Shown piece by piece: positions 35,331 to 44,259 of a stretch of 64,000 bases of DNA. The translations under genes and the position numbers were made by a program. The notes under the pieces are model-generated. The model saw only the letters and a program-made list of their open reading frames with translations. It ran no database searches and was not told the origin of the DNA. This DNA comes from Acidobacteriota bacterium (GTDB lineage Bacteria; Acidobacteriota; Blastocatellia; Chloracidobacteriales; Chloracidobacteriaceae). The DNA lies in contig JACQXX010000019.1 of assembly GCA_016208495.1 (NCBI GenBank), forward strand, positions 115,879 through 179,878, read 5' to 3'. Every line of letters starts with the position of its first letter. Position 1 is the first letter of the stretch.

Positions 35331-36497
35331 ATGAACTACATGACCAAAGAAATGCTCAAACGCTATGGACGTATGGCGTTGGGGCAGATTTTCCCGCCGA
35401 TCTTTCTCAATATTCTCGTGACCTCGGTGTGTGATATGCGGTGTGTGCACTGCTTTTTCACCGAAGAACTCGATGACAAAGACCGCAAAAAGCTCCAGAT
35501 GAAAACCAACAACATCGTTCGCATCAGCGAAACGCTGGGCGGAAATCTGGGCGTGCTGGTGATTGCCGGCGGTGAACCGTTTACCCGTATTGACCTGCCA
35601 CAGATTGCACGTGCCTTTTATGAAAACAACAAGCTAGAATCCATCTACCTGATGTCGAATGGTCAGATCCAAAAGCGGATTCTGCCGGATGTCGAACGCA
35701 TCCGGAAGGAATGCCCGAATCTGAATGTGACCGTGGCGCTTGGAATTGATGGGCTGGAAACTGAGCACGACAAAATCCGTCAAAAGCCGGGAAGCTGGGC
35801 GAAGGCCATCGACACGGCCTTTAAACTCAAAGAACTCAAAAAAGAATATGGCGGCATTGATATTCAAACCTGCACCTGTTTGATGAATTCAAACCAGGAT
35901 CGCATTTTTGAATGGTATGACTTCCTCAAACATGAACTGAAGCCAGACAAAATCAACGTCAACTATATTCGGCCCCCCTCAGCCCGCCCGGAAGAACTCA
36001 ACATTGATCTGAATCGGTACCAGAAACTCTCCAAGCAGATTCTGGATGATTCGTGCAGCGCCTCGTTGAAAAATATCTACACCGGCGATTCGGGCTTCTT
36101 CAAAGCGGCGATTGATATCTACATGCACGAACTGATCGCCAAAACACAGGTTGAGAACAAAGCCCAACTGCGGTGCTGGGCTGGAACGGCTGGCGGTGTG
36201 ATCTATGATGAAGGCACGGTTTCAAGCTGCGAAAACCTGCCCGCTATCGGCAACCTCCGCGATTTTGACTGGGATTTTGGCGCGCTGTGGGCATCACAGG
36301 CCATGGCTGACCGACGCAAACACGTCAAAAACGGCTGCTACTGCACCCACGAAAGCAATTGCTATTACCCATCGCTGGCCTTCAATCCGGGCCATCTCGT
36401 GAAGATCAAGCGACTTGAACGCAATATCCGCGATTCATTCCGCGAAGCTGAAGCCCGCGAAAAAGCCACAGGTCAGGTTGCGGTTGAAAGTCGTTAA
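35331..36497 (+). CDS. Radical SAM/SPASM protein of unknown substrate
   Basis: A 388-residue enzyme. The radical SAM motif CDMRCVHC is near residue 35, followed by VLVIAGGEPFTRIDL for SAM binding and MSNGQI. The second half has a SPASM-type cysteine set: CWAGTAGG near 285, GTVSSCENLPAIGNLRD near 300 and CYCTHESNC near 345, which would bind one or two auxiliary clusters. SPASM enzymes often modify peptides or carbohydrates, but no precursor peptide gene lies beside it. AAGGA lies 7 bases before the ATG. The arrangement (DUF167 gene before, VWFA gene after) gives no clue to the substrate. Confidence 0.9.
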   Translation: MNYMTKEMLKRYGRMALGQIFPPIFLNILVTSVCDMRCVHCFFTEELDDKDRKKLQMKTNNIVRISETLGGNLGVLVIAGGEPFTRIDLPQIARAFYENNKLESIYLMSNGQIQKRILPDVERIRKECPNLNVTVALGIDGLETEHDKIRQKPGSWAKAIDTAFKLKELKKEYGGIDIQTCTCLMNSNQDRIFEWYDFLKHELKPDKINVNYIRPPSARPEELNIDLNRYQKLSKQILDDSCSASLKNIYTGDSGFFKAAIDIYMHELIAKTQVENKAQLRCWAGTAGGVIYDEGTVSSCENLPAIGNLRDFDWDFGALWASQAMADRRKHVKNGCYCTHESNCYYPSLAFNPGHLVKIKRLERNIRDSFREAEAREKATGQVAVESR

Positions 36498-36640
36498 ACT
36501 CGGGCTGAAGAAAACGGGCTTGGGGCGTTTGAAGGGATGAGGGATGAAATAAAACCAATTCTTCATCCCATCGCCTCCAGCTCTGAGCCCAGGTCTTGTG
36601 CCCAAACTTCTTCGCCCCATCGTCATGTCATTTAGTTTTT

Positions 36641-37696
36641 ATGATTGTTCGATGTGTTTTGCTTTGTGTCTTGGTGATTTGGGGAGTTTTGTCGGCTCCT
36701 TCGGGTCTGGCACAGAGCGGACGCAAACCCGAATCCCCGCCATCTTCCAACACCCTCCCCTTCCCCAACGCCAATCCTTCGCAAGATGACGTCATCAGCC
36801 GGGTTCGAACCAACGAAATCGTGCTCCCGGTGACGGTCCGCAACGATTATGGTCGGCTTTCAACTGATTTGAGTGCCCGAGATTTCATCATCGTCGAAGA
36901 CGGCACCCGCCAGGAAATCACCAGTTTCAATACCCAGCGTGTTCCGCTCAAAGTCGTGCTTCTGCTCGATGTTTCAGGCAGCGTCTTTTCGGAAATGGAG
37001 GCCATTCGCAAGGCTTCGATTGAGTTTGTGCGCCAGCTTTCACCCGACGATGAAGTCGCCGTGATTCAATTTGGAAAATCGGTTGAGCTACTCCAGAACT
37101 GGACATCAGACCGGGCCAAAATCGAACGCGCCATCAACTGGGAGTATCGAGCGACCCAGGCAAATTTCACCGAAACCCATCTCTGGGATGGCATGTTTCT
37201 GGCGGCAGATGAACTGCTTCCGAAAGTTGAAGGCCGTCGCACGATCTTGCTGCTCACCGATTGTGACGATAATGGCAGTCGGGTCACGGATGCTCAGGCG
37301 CTCGGCGCCGTCGTGCGCTCAAACTCCAGCCTCTATGTCATCAGTAAAGCCCGTGCAATTGCTGAAGATATCAAACAGAAATATGGTGGGAAACGCGGGG
37401 CGATTGCTGGAACCCGAAGTCAGGCCAATGCCCTGTACAATCGCTTTATCGAAGACGAAGCCCGTATGTCCCAGCTTTCCGAGCGATCTGGCGGCAAATT
37501 GTTTAATGCCATGAAAAGCGAAGACCTGACGACCGCTTATCGTCAGGTCTGTGAAGAACTTCAAAGCCAGTATGTTTTGACCTACATTTCAAGCAATGAA
37601 ACCCCAAAGTCAACCTTTCGCAAAATCTCCGTCATTGTGACGCGTCCTGGGATGAAAGCCAGTTGGCGCGAGGGCTACTATTTGGGAAGGGATTAG
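36641..37696 (+). CDS. Exported VWFA-domain protein of acidobacterial type
   Basis: A 351-residue protein with a signal peptide (MIVRCVLLCVLVIWGVLSAP, cleavage after SGLAQ), a short Pro/Asn-rich stretch, a beta-rich lead-in (VLPVTVRNDYGRLSTDLSAR, ending IVEDGTRQEITSF) and a von Willebrand A domain with the MIDAS motif LLDVSGSVFSEMEA and later LLLTDCDDNGSRV. The arrangement matches the VWFA-related family that is especially common in Acidobacteria. Such domains bind protein ligands through a divalent metal. The frame is open to 36596, but the ATG at 36641 gives the signal peptide. The small membrane protein gene follows closely. Confidence 0.88.
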   Translation: MIVRCVLLCVLVIWGVLSAPSGLAQSGRKPESPPSSNTLPFPNANPSQDDVISRVRTNEIVLPVTVRNDYGRLSTDLSARDFIIVEDGTRQEITSFNTQRVPLKVVLLLDVSGSVFSEMEAIRKASIEFVRQLSPDDEVAVIQFGKSVELLQNWTSDRAKIERAINWEYRATQANFTETHLWDGMFLAADELLPKVEGRRTILLLTDCDDNGSRVTDAQALGAVVRSNSSLYVISKARAIAEDIKQKYGGKRGAIAGTRSQANALYNRFIEDEARMSQLSERSGGKLFNAMKSEDLTTAYRQVCEELQSQYVLTYISSNETPKSTFRKISVIVTRPGMKASWREGYYLGRD

Positions 37697-37718
37697 CCGA
37701 GGGAAGAACGAGGTGTTT

Positions 37719-38234
37719 ATGGCATCTTTTGCCGTGAATCAGGTTCATTTAGCCCGGCGGTGTGAAATCTGTCATCAATCCGATGTTTTTGATCCGCAAA
37801 CCGAAACCTGTGCCCGCTGTGCCAGGGTCTCTCTCAAGAATCAGCTTCTCTCAGTATGTGAACCAGCACGAACACCTGCCAAAATTGTCTTGGCGAAAAG
37901 AGCGCAGGAGGCAAAATTGGGGAGTCATACATTCTCCCCAGATCAACCTCTACGGTTTGGATTTGTTGTCACTGGTGCGATGCACTGGGCAGGATTGATG
38001 TTTTGGGTGGCCGGGCTTGTATTTTTTAAGCCGGGCCAATCAATTGAAATACCTGTTTTTTTGACCGGGCTTGTTTTGTGTTTGGGAATTCCAATGGTTA
38101 TGCCATTTGTGGTTGCCAAAAAACGCGGCTGGTCCTGGTTTTCTGGCTATCAAATAACACTGACTGTCATTGGATCAACCCTCAGTTTACTGACCTGGGT
38201 GTTGATTTATGTCACGTTGGGGAAGATTCACTAA
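37719..38234 (+). CDS. Membrane protein with N-terminal zinc-ribbon-like motif
   Basis: A 171-residue protein. The N-terminus has two CxxC pairs (RRCEICHQSD and ETCARCARVS), which suggests a small zinc ribbon (about 10-45). Three membrane helices follow: AMHWAGLMFWVAGLVFF, PVFLTGLVLCLGIPMVMPFV and ITLTVIGSTLSLLTWVLIYV. The function is not recognised. The gene is 22 bp after the VWFA gene and may be expressed with it. ATG codons at 37719 and a GTG at 37713 are possible starts. Confidence 0.75.
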   Translation: MASFAVNQVHLARRCEICHQSDVFDPQTETCARCARVSLKNQLLSVCEPARTPAKIVLAKRAQEAKLGSHTFSPDQPLRFGFVVTGAMHWAGLMFWVAGLVFFKPGQSIEIPVFLTGLVLCLGIPMVMPFVVAKKRGWSWFSGYQITLTVIGSTLSLLTWVLIYVTLGKIH

Positions 38235-38343
38235 CCGGCTTGCCACTCATCTATCAAATTTCAGATACAGAAACCACGGAACACACAGAACACACAGAAG
38301 TTAAAACCAATTCTTCCAATGGTTTCCTTCAGCCACTCGCTTT

Positions 38344-39150
38344 TCAGTGGTCAGTGCTGTGGGCACTGGTGACGTCGCCGCTGAGGACCTCGTGCACGGT
38401 TCCATCTTTGAGTTCCACCCGGAGTGCGCCGTCGGCTCGAACCCCACGCGTCACGCCTTCAATCGTTCGATCTCCAAGGCTGATCCGCACCCACTTGCCA
38501 TGGACAAAGCTTGAAAGCGAAGCCCACTCCTCGACAATTGATGAGGGATTTTGTTCAAATGCCTGGTAGCTTTTATCCATGGCGCGCAAAAACTCGCTCA
38601 CCACATTGATTCGAGCCAGTCGTTCACCGGTTTCGAGGAGCAGCGATGTGGCTGGATATAACAGCCCATTCGGAAAGGTCTGATGATAGAGGTTTAACCC
38701 AACTCCCAAAATGACATAGGCCACTTTATCACCAACCAGGCCGGATTCGACCAGTACGCCACAGACTTTTTTCCCGTTGATCAGCAAGTCATTTGGCCAT
38801 TTGATGTCAACATTGACGGCTCGGACAGGCTTTGTGACTTTGCTCACCGCCCGTGCCATTGCCACCGCACCCAGGAAAGAAATCAGCGGCAGCCGATCCA
38901 GTGCAATTTGGGGACGGAGCAACACCGAGAGATAGAGCCCTTCCCCACGGGTCGAAATCCACTGGCGCTGATGTCGCCCGCGCCCTGCGGTCTGCTCATC
39001 GGCAATGACACAGAGCCCTTCCTGGCCACCGCTTCCAGCCAGTTGCTTGAGCAAAGTATTGGTTGAAGGAAGGCTGTCATAGACGCGGATATCTCCGCGA
39101 AGTCGGTCAAAAACGTAGGGTGTGGTGGAAAGAAGTGTGAAATCATCCAT
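38344..39150 (-). CDS. birA: Biotin-protein ligase
   Basis: A 268-residue biotin-[acetyl-CoA carboxylase] ligase. It has VYDSLPSTNTLLKQL, the biotin/AMP loop QTAGRGRHQRQWIST (GRGRxxR), LYLSVLLRP, VDIKWPNDLLINGKKVCGVL (KWPND) and VILGVGLNLY. A short C-terminal SH3-like domain follows. There is no N-terminal DNA-binding domain, so it is a ligase without repressor function. It would biotinylate the carrier of acyl-CoA carboxylase; a carboxyltransferase gene lies at 50722. The frame is open to 39354, but 39150 gives the family start. It follows nadC and a hypothetical gene on the same strand. Confidence 0.94.
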   Translation of the reverse strand: MDDFTLLSTTPYVFDRLRGDIRVYDSLPSTNTLLKQLAGSGGQEGLCVIADEQTAGRGRHQRQWISTRGEGLYLSVLLRPQIALDRLPLISFLGAVAMARAVSKVTKPVRAVNVDIKWPNDLLINGKKVCGVLVESGLVGDKVAYVILGVGLNLYHQTFPNGLLYPATSLLLETGERLARINVVSEFLRAMDKSYQAFEQNPSSIVEEWASLSSFVHGKWVRISLGDRTIEGVTRGVRADGALRVELKDGTVHEVLSGDVTSAHSTDH

Positions 39151-39199
39151 GGAAATTGTGGAGTGCGGCCCGCTTGACGCCGCTTTGTGAGATATTGAG

Positions 39200-39622
39200 T
39201 TACGCCTCTGGATGGAGCTGGCGCTGAACAAGTTCGACAAACCGGTTGGTGGCATCCAATGCCGCCCGTGACCCAGCCGCCAGACAATCTGACTCTGGGC
39301 CACGGGTACGATAGGATCCGAAAAGCTGAACCCGACTTTCGTTATGTTCGACACGGACCAGCAACACGATCAGGTCTCTGCCAAACGCCTGAGTCCGTTC
39401 AAACCCTTCCAACGAGCACTTGAGCAAGTGCTCGGTAAATACCTCCACGATTTCAAGCGTGGCAGTTGCGGCCAACCCAATCGGAGCATCTCCGACAGCC
39501 TGCCCTTCACGGCTCGCACGAAAGCGTTGGTCGCCATGTGAACAGTGAATCGTCACCCGACATTGATTCTCAGGTAACGATTCGACCACAACACCTTCAA
39601 AACGAAGTCTCAGTGATTGCAT
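39200..39622 (-). CDS. Hypothetical protein between nadC and birA
   Basis: A 140-residue soluble protein, not recognised. It begins MQSLRLRFEGVVVESLPENQ and shows a beta-rich first half with CRVTIHCSHGDQRFRASRE, then LEIVEVFTEHLLKCSLEGFE and a C-terminal helix (AALDATNRFVELVQRQLHPE). It lies 49 bp before birA and on the same strand as nadC, so it is probably in their operon. The frame is open to 39673 into a heptamer repeat; the ATG at 39622 is preferred. There is no ribosome binding site. Confidence 0.7.
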   Translation of the reverse strand: MQSLRLRFEGVVVESLPENQCRVTIHCSHGDQRFRASREGQAVGDAPIGLAATATLEIVEVFTEHLLKCSLEGFERTQAFGRDLIVLLVRVEHNESRVQLFGSYRTRGPESDCLAAGSRAALDATNRFVELVQRQLHPEA

Positions 39623-39639
39623 AGATACAGCGAAGTAGC

Positions 39640-39800
39640 GAACCATAGCGAGTAGCGAGTAGCGAGTAGCCAATCAATCACAGTCTGAATTTTGACTTAA
39701 ACCCATGGGTTCCACGGGTGCATACTGAAAATTGCTTGATTTTTCAAATTGGAAAAATTTTGTTTTACTACTCGCTACTCGCTACTCACTACTCACTACT
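39640..39800. repeat. TAGCGAG heptamer inverted repeat
   Basis: The left arm (39648-39670) is about three copies of TAGCGAG, and the right arm (39766-39800) is CTACTCG/CTACTCA repeated about five times, the reverse complement with one base drift. Between them lies about 95 bp of unrelated sequence. It fills the gap between nadC and the hypothetical gene. Confidence 0.88.
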
Positions 39801-39801
39801 A

Positions 39802-40662
39802 TTAGGAAAGTGTCATTTTCAGGCTAATGTCAGCCGCGGGAACAGAATGGGTTAAAGCTCCCACTGAAATCAAATCGGCGCCGGCCTCGGCATAAGATCG
39901 GACCGTCTCTAACGTGATTGAACCCGATGCCTCGACCAGTGTTTTGCGCCCGGCGGGTTCATTGGCGCGAATGTAGTCAACTGCTTCCCGAATCTGCTCC
40001 GGAGTCATATTGTCCAGCAAAATGACATCCGCTGCCGCTTCGACAGCTTCACGGACCTGGTTCAGGTTGGCGGCTTCGATCTCGATTTTGAGCAGGTGAG
40101 AGGCAGTTTGACGGGCTCGATTGATGGCCGTGGTCACTCCACCGGCGAGAGCAATATGATTATCTTTGATCAACACACCATCGTCCAGACCAAAGCGATG
40201 ATTACGACCGCCGCCGATTCGAACCGCATATTTGTCAAAGACTCGAAGACCTGGCGCCGTTTTGCGGGTATCACAGATGCTGGCCGAGGTGCCCTCGACG
40301 GCTTTGACATAGGTTCGGGTCAGTGTGGCAATCCCTGACATCCGCTGGAGCAGGTTTAACGCCACTCGTTCGCCAGCCAGCAGAATATGAGCGGGGCCGG
40401 CAATCCGGGCCACTTCGGTTCCGGCTGGAATGGTATCCCCATCAAAATAAAAGGCTTCAAGCTGAAGTTCGGGATCGAGCCATTGGAAAACGCATTCGGC
40501 GACTTCGAGTCCCGCCAGGACAAGTGACTGTTTCGCCAAAAATCGGCCTCGGGCATCGGCTTCGGCGGGAACAACAGTGCTGGTGGTGACATCGCCCCGC
40601 CCCAGGTCTTCTTCAAGAAATGAGGCTACTAAGTGCTGAATAAGGTTGTAATCAAGTCGCAT
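39802..40662 (-). CDS. nadC: Quinolinate phosphoribosyltransferase
   Basis: A 286-residue enzyme that turns quinolinate and PRPP into nicotinate mononucleotide in NAD synthesis. It shows EEDLGRGDVTT, ERVALNLLQRMSGIATLT, DTRKTAPGLR, the signature GGGRNHRFGLDDGVLIKDNH, and the closing VEASGSITLETV...GADLISVGALTHS. Length is as usual. nadA and nadB are not in the window. It heads an operon with the hypothetical gene and birA. A heptamer repeat comes immediately after its stop codon. Confidence 0.97.
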   Translation of the reverse strand: MRLDYNLIQHLVASFLEEDLGRGDVTTSTVVPAEADARGRFLAKQSLVLAGLEVAECVFQWLDPELQLEAFYFDGDTIPAGTEVARIAGPAHILLAGERVALNLLQRMSGIATLTRTYVKAVEGTSASICDTRKTAPGLRVFDKYAVRIGGGRNHRFGLDDGVLIKDNHIALAGGVTTAINRARQTASHLLKIEIEAANLNQVREAVEAAADVILLDNMTPEQIREAVDYIRANEPAGRKTLVEASGSITLETVRSYAEAGADLISVGALTHSVPAADISLKMTLS

Positions 40663-40699
40663 AATTTTGAAAGGCAGAATGGAGAATTGAGAATGAAAA

Positions 40700-41099
40700 A
40701 AAGTGGTTAGTGGCTAGTGGTTAGTGGCTAGGGAGCGTTAAAAAATAAGTTCCTGGGGCGCGTTCTGCCTCGTCCAGGTTTTGGTCTTGCACCGCGAAGC
40801 GTTGCCGTTCGGATAGCCGGTCGGTTGGCCGCTTTGGGCCTACCACCGGATCCAAAGGCCACCCCTGTTGTTCCTCGCTTCGCCCGCGCCCCTGCGGGGC
40901 GCGGGCGAAGCGAGGAGCACTGGAGAGAACGAACCCGTTCCCGGTGGTAGCTCCCAAAACCTCGCAACCACCGGCTATCCGAACGGCAGCCCTCCGGGAT
41001 GCTCAATCCAAATGCCTGATTCCCAAAAGAAAACGGGAAGTTGATTTTTTACAGTCCCTTAGTTCTTGGAAGGTATTGATTTCTAATCACTAACCACTA
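40700..41099. repeat. GTTAGTG inverted repeat split by an inserted element
   Basis: The left arm (40702-40730, units of AGTGGTTAGTGGCT) and the core and right arm (41059-41099, TTCTTGGAAGGTATTGATTT then CTAATCACTAACCACTAA) match the dispersed repeat seen at 13490 and 23060. Between them sits the 328 bp element at 40731-41058, so the repeat was there first. Confidence 0.8.
40731..41058. mobile_element. Palindromic non-autonomous element D
   Basis: The 328 bp element starts GGGAGCGTTAAAAAATAAG and its end, read on the other strand, is GGGACTGTAAAAAATCAAC, giving imperfect terminal inverted repeats of about 25 bp. Inside is a GATAGCCGGTCGG hairpin with GCTTTGGGC and ACCACCGG near each end, and a central palindrome CTCGCTTCGCCCGCGCCCC with its complement. 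It interrupts a heptamer repeat. Target duplication is not clear. The inner part matches the element at 52434-52753, which has different ends. Confidence 0.8.
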
Positions 41100-41355
41100 A
41101 TGCCAGTTAAGAATTGAAAAAATGATCGGATTTGAACCCGCGAAGCGGGTGGAAGGCTCGTAGCCCAGGGTGCAACCCTGGGAAAACGTTGCCTCCTCAC
41201 CCCGCCCGGTCAGCCGCCTACGGCGGCGGCTGACCGGGCGGGGAAAAGGCGGGGAATGACCCGAATTCCCAGGGCTCGAAGACTCGCCCTGGGCTACGAG
41301 CCGGCGCCCACTTCGTGGGCTGAGAACCAAAACGGCTTCAACTCTTCACTGGCAT
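41100..41355. mobile_element. Palindromic non-autonomous element F
   Basis: The 256 bp element has ends ATGCCAGTTAAGAATTGAA and, on the other strand, ATGCCAGTGAAGAGTTGAA. A 5-bp direct repeat CACTA flanks it (41095-41099 and 41356-41360). Inside are GCTCGTAGCCCAGGG hairpins on both sides, and a perfect central palindrome around the CCGCCTACGGCGG loop (CCCCGCCCGGTCAGCC and its complement). It lies in the right arm of a heptamer repeat. Confidence 0.82.
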
Positions 41356-41385
41356 CACTAACCACTTTAATCATTCTTCATTCCT

Positions 41386-44127
41386 TTAGTTCATCATGGC
41401 CAGAACTTCATTCAGTTTGGCCAGTTTGGTTTCAAGTTCCTCGCGTTGAGCATTTTTCTCAGCCACGATATGTTCTGGTGCTTTTGAGGCAAAGTCTGGC
41501 GCGCTCAGTGCCGCCAGTAATCCAGTTAACTGCTTCTGGAGTCGGATCACTTCGTTGGTGAGCCGGGTCTTTTCCTTCTCAAGATCAATCACGCCTTCCA
41601 GCGGAATCGAAAGTTCGACTTCGGCCAAGACAGCTTTAGCGGCCAAACCAGTCGCAGGTAATTCCGGCGATACATTCAGGCTTTCAACCCTGGCCAGCCG
41701 TTTGATCGCCCATTCATATTCCCGGACCATATCCGCCAGATGTTCGTTTGGTGTGGCCACATTTAAGGTAAAGAACACCGACGGAGAAATATTCATCTCC
41801 GAACGAATATTGCGCACACGGGTGATAATTCCGGTGAGCACCTCCATATCCTGATGGGCTTCTTCGTCAATGAGCGACCGGTCCCCGGCTGGGAACGGAG
41901 CGATACAAATGCTCTCCGGCAGATCAGTCTCACCATTGGCATCACGCCAGATTTTCAACCGCTGCCATAACTCTTCGGTAATGAAGGGCATAATCGGGTG
42001 CAACAACCTGAGCGATTGCTCAAGCACGGTCACAATCTGTTGCCGGGCGGCTTTCACTTCCGGTGTGACCTGGGTTGCGGTGACCAGTTGTTTTGAGAGT
42101 TCGATGTACCAGTCACAGAAATCATCCCAGAAGAAATGATAAAGCGATTGCGCCGCATCGTGGAACCGATTGTTTTCCAGGGCTGCATTGACATCAATTG
42201 CGGTTTGATTGAGTTCCGAAAGAATCCAGCGATCTGGAAGCGAATGCGGGACCGTTGAGTCACCGCTATCGGTTTCAACTTCGGTTCCAGTTTCAAGGTT
42301 CATCAAGACGAAGCGGCTGGCATTCCAGATTTTGTTGGCAAAGTTCCGAGCGGCTTCCATTTGCGGAAAATCACTGGGTTCGTCCTTTTTCTTCTTTTCC
42401 TGGAGCTTAATATCATTGCCGCTTGTCACGGCGGAAACCAGGGTAAACCGTGCGGCATCTGTTCCATAGCGAACAAACACTTCAAGCGGGTCCACCACAT
42501 TTCCTTTGGTCTTGGACATTTTCTGCCCCATTCCGTCACGCACAAGGCCCGTGATATAGACCGTTCGGAATGGCACGTCATCTATAAAGTAGAGTCCAAA
42601 CATCATCATGCGAGCCACCCAGAAAAAGATGATGTCAAAGCCAGTGACCAAAATAGTGGTGGGATAATAGGTTTTCAGGTCTTCGGTCTGGTTTGGCCAG
42701 CCAAGTGTCGAGAACGGCCAGAGTGCCGATGAAAACCAGGTATCAAGCACATCCGTTTCCTGCCGTAATGCAACCGTCGGATCACCCAACCGTTCGCGGG
42801 CTTCGGCTTCCGAACGTGCCACCACCAGCTTTCCTTCCGGAGTATACCAGGCTGGAATCCGGTGTCCCCACCAGAGTTGACGCGAAATGCACCACGGGCG
42901 AATGTTTTCGAGCCAGTCAAAAAACACTTTTTCCCAGTTGTTGGGCACAAACTGGGTGCGTCCGTCTTTGACTGCCTGGATGGCTTTCTGAGCCATGTCC
43001 TTCACATCCAGAAACCACTGGTCGGAAATGAGTGGTTCAATCGCGACCTGTGACCGCTGGCAGTGACCAACCTTGTGGGTATAGTCCTCGATTTTTTCCA
43101 GCAAGCCCTGCTCGGTCAGGAGTTCAATCACTTTGGCGCGGGCTTTGTAGCGATCCAGTCCAACAAAGGCTTCCCCGGCTTCAGCCGTCATTTTGGCGTC
43201 TTTACCGATCACGGAGATGAATTCCAGATTGTGCCGCTTGCCCATTTCAAAGTCGTTCGGGTCATGAGCCGGGGTGACTTTGACCACACCCGTTCCAAAG
43301 TCCATTTCAACCAGATGATCAGTGATAAATGGAATGTCACGACCGACGAGCGGCAACACCACGTGTTTGCCGTGGTACTTTTGATAGCGTTCGTCATCGG
43401 GGTGAATGGCCACCGCCGTGTCACCAAGCATGGTTTCTGGTCGAGTCGTGGCGACAACCACATATTCATCGCTGTCTTTGATCGGGTACTTGATGTGATA
43501 GAGCTTGCCCTTGACCTCTTTCATTTCCACTTCGAGGTCAGACACCGCAGTGTTGAGCACCGGCGACCAGTTGACCATATAGGCACCGCGGAAAATCAGC
43601 CCTGCGTCATAGAGGCGGACAAACACTTCGCGCACGGCTTCGCTCAGGCCATCATCAAGCGTGAAGCGTTCGCGTGACCAGTCAACGCTGACCCCTTCGA
43701 GGCGCATTTGCTTCTGGATTGTGCCGCCGGAATGTTCGCGCCATTCCCACACTTTTTGCTCAAAGGCTTCGCGACCAAGGTCCAGGCGACGAATTCCCTG
43801 TTCATTGAGTTGGCGTTCAACGACCATTTGGGTGGCAATTCCGGCGTGGTCGGTACCGGGCAACCACAAGGTTTTGAGTCCCTGCATTCGTCGCCAGCGG
43901 GTCAGGGTATCCATCAACGAATGCTGCAAGGCGTGACCCATGTGCAGATAACCGGTGACGTTTGGTGGGGGAATGACGATGCAATAGGGTTCACCGTCGC
44001 CCTGAGGTTGAAAATACCCTTTGTTTTCCCAGACTGGGTACCAGTTTTGTTCAATCTGGGCCGGGTTATACACTTTTGGAATTTCCTGTTCGGTTGGTTG
44101 TGCTTTTGGTTGTGCTTGTTCGGTCAT
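41386..44127 (-). CDS. valS: Valyl-tRNA synthetase
   Basis: A 913-residue class I aminoacyl-tRNA synthetase. The HIGH motif is HMGH in [16 protein letters not shown] (about residue 55), the editing domain has [23 protein letters not shown] sequence ([20 protein letters not shown]) and [15 protein letters not shown], and the second signature is KMSKTKGN (about 525). The C-terminal coiled coil typical of ValS is present ([20 protein letters not shown]). The frame is open to 44208, but the ATG at 44127 gives the usual start. No T-box is seen upstream. Confidence 0.97.
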   Translation of the reverse strand: MTEQAQPKAQPTEQEIPKVYNPAQIEQNWYPVWENKGYFQPQGDGEPYCIVIPPPNVTGYLHMGHALQHSLMDTLTRWRRMQGLKTLWLPGTDHAGIATQMVVERQLNEQGIRRLDLGREAFEQKVWEWREHSGGTIQKQMRLEGVSVDWSRERFTLDDGLSEAVREVFVRLYDAGLIFRGAYMVNWSPVLNTAVSDLEVEMKEVKGKLYHIKYPIKDSDEYVVVATTRPETMLGDTAVAIHPDDERYQKYHGKHVVLPLVGRDIPFITDHLVEMDFGTGVVKVTPAHDPNDFEMGKRHNLEFISVIGKDAKMTAEAGEAFVGLDRYKARAKVIELLTEQGLLEKIEDYTHKVGHCQRSQVAIEPLISDQWFLDVKDMAQKAIQAVKDGRTQFVPNNWEKVFFDWLENIRPWCISRQLWWGHRIPAWYTPEGKLVVARSEAEARERLGDPTVALRQETDVLDTWFSSALWPFSTLGWPNQTEDLKTYYPTTILVTGFDIIFFWVARMMMFGLYFIDDVPFRTVYITGLVRDGMGQKMSKTKGNVVDPLEVFVRYGTDAARFTLVSAVTSGNDIKLQEKKKKDEPSDFPQMEAARNFANKIWNASRFVLMNLETGTEVETDSGDSTVPHSLPDRWILSELNQTAIDVNAALENNRFHDAAQSLYHFFWDDFCDWYIELSKQLVTATQVTPEVKAARQQIVTVLEQSLRLLHPIMPFITEELWQRLKIWRDANGETDLPESICIAPFPAGDRSLIDEEAHQDMEVLTGIITRVRNIRSEMNISPSVFFTLNVATPNEHLADMVREYEWAIKRLARVESLNVSPELPATGLAAKAVLAEVELSIPLEGVIDLEKEKTRLTNEVIRLQKQLTGLLAALSAPDFASKAPEHIVAEKNAQREELETKLAKLNEVLAMMN

Positions 44128-44177
44128 AAATTTGAAAATTTTTGGAGTTGAGGGTTGGTGCTTGCCCAGTCGCCGCT

Positions 44178-44220
44178 CAAAAAAAGCAAAGCGGATCAAC
44201 TGGTACATGGTTGATCCGCT
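44178..44220 (-). terminator. Terminator after the large response regulator gene
   Basis: On the minus strand AGCGGATCAAC-catgtacca-GTTGATCCGCT is followed by TTTGCTTTTTTT. It sits 40 bases after the stop codon at 44260 and separates it from valS. Confidence 0.88.
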
Positions 44221-44259
44221 GCTTTTCCTTACAACAAATTACGTCACTGTTTGGCAACC

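Noticed and set aside
41097..41330. 77-residue ORF with SPRSGRR..VAQGES
   Set aside because: It is a translation of element F, a repeat, and has no ribosome binding site.
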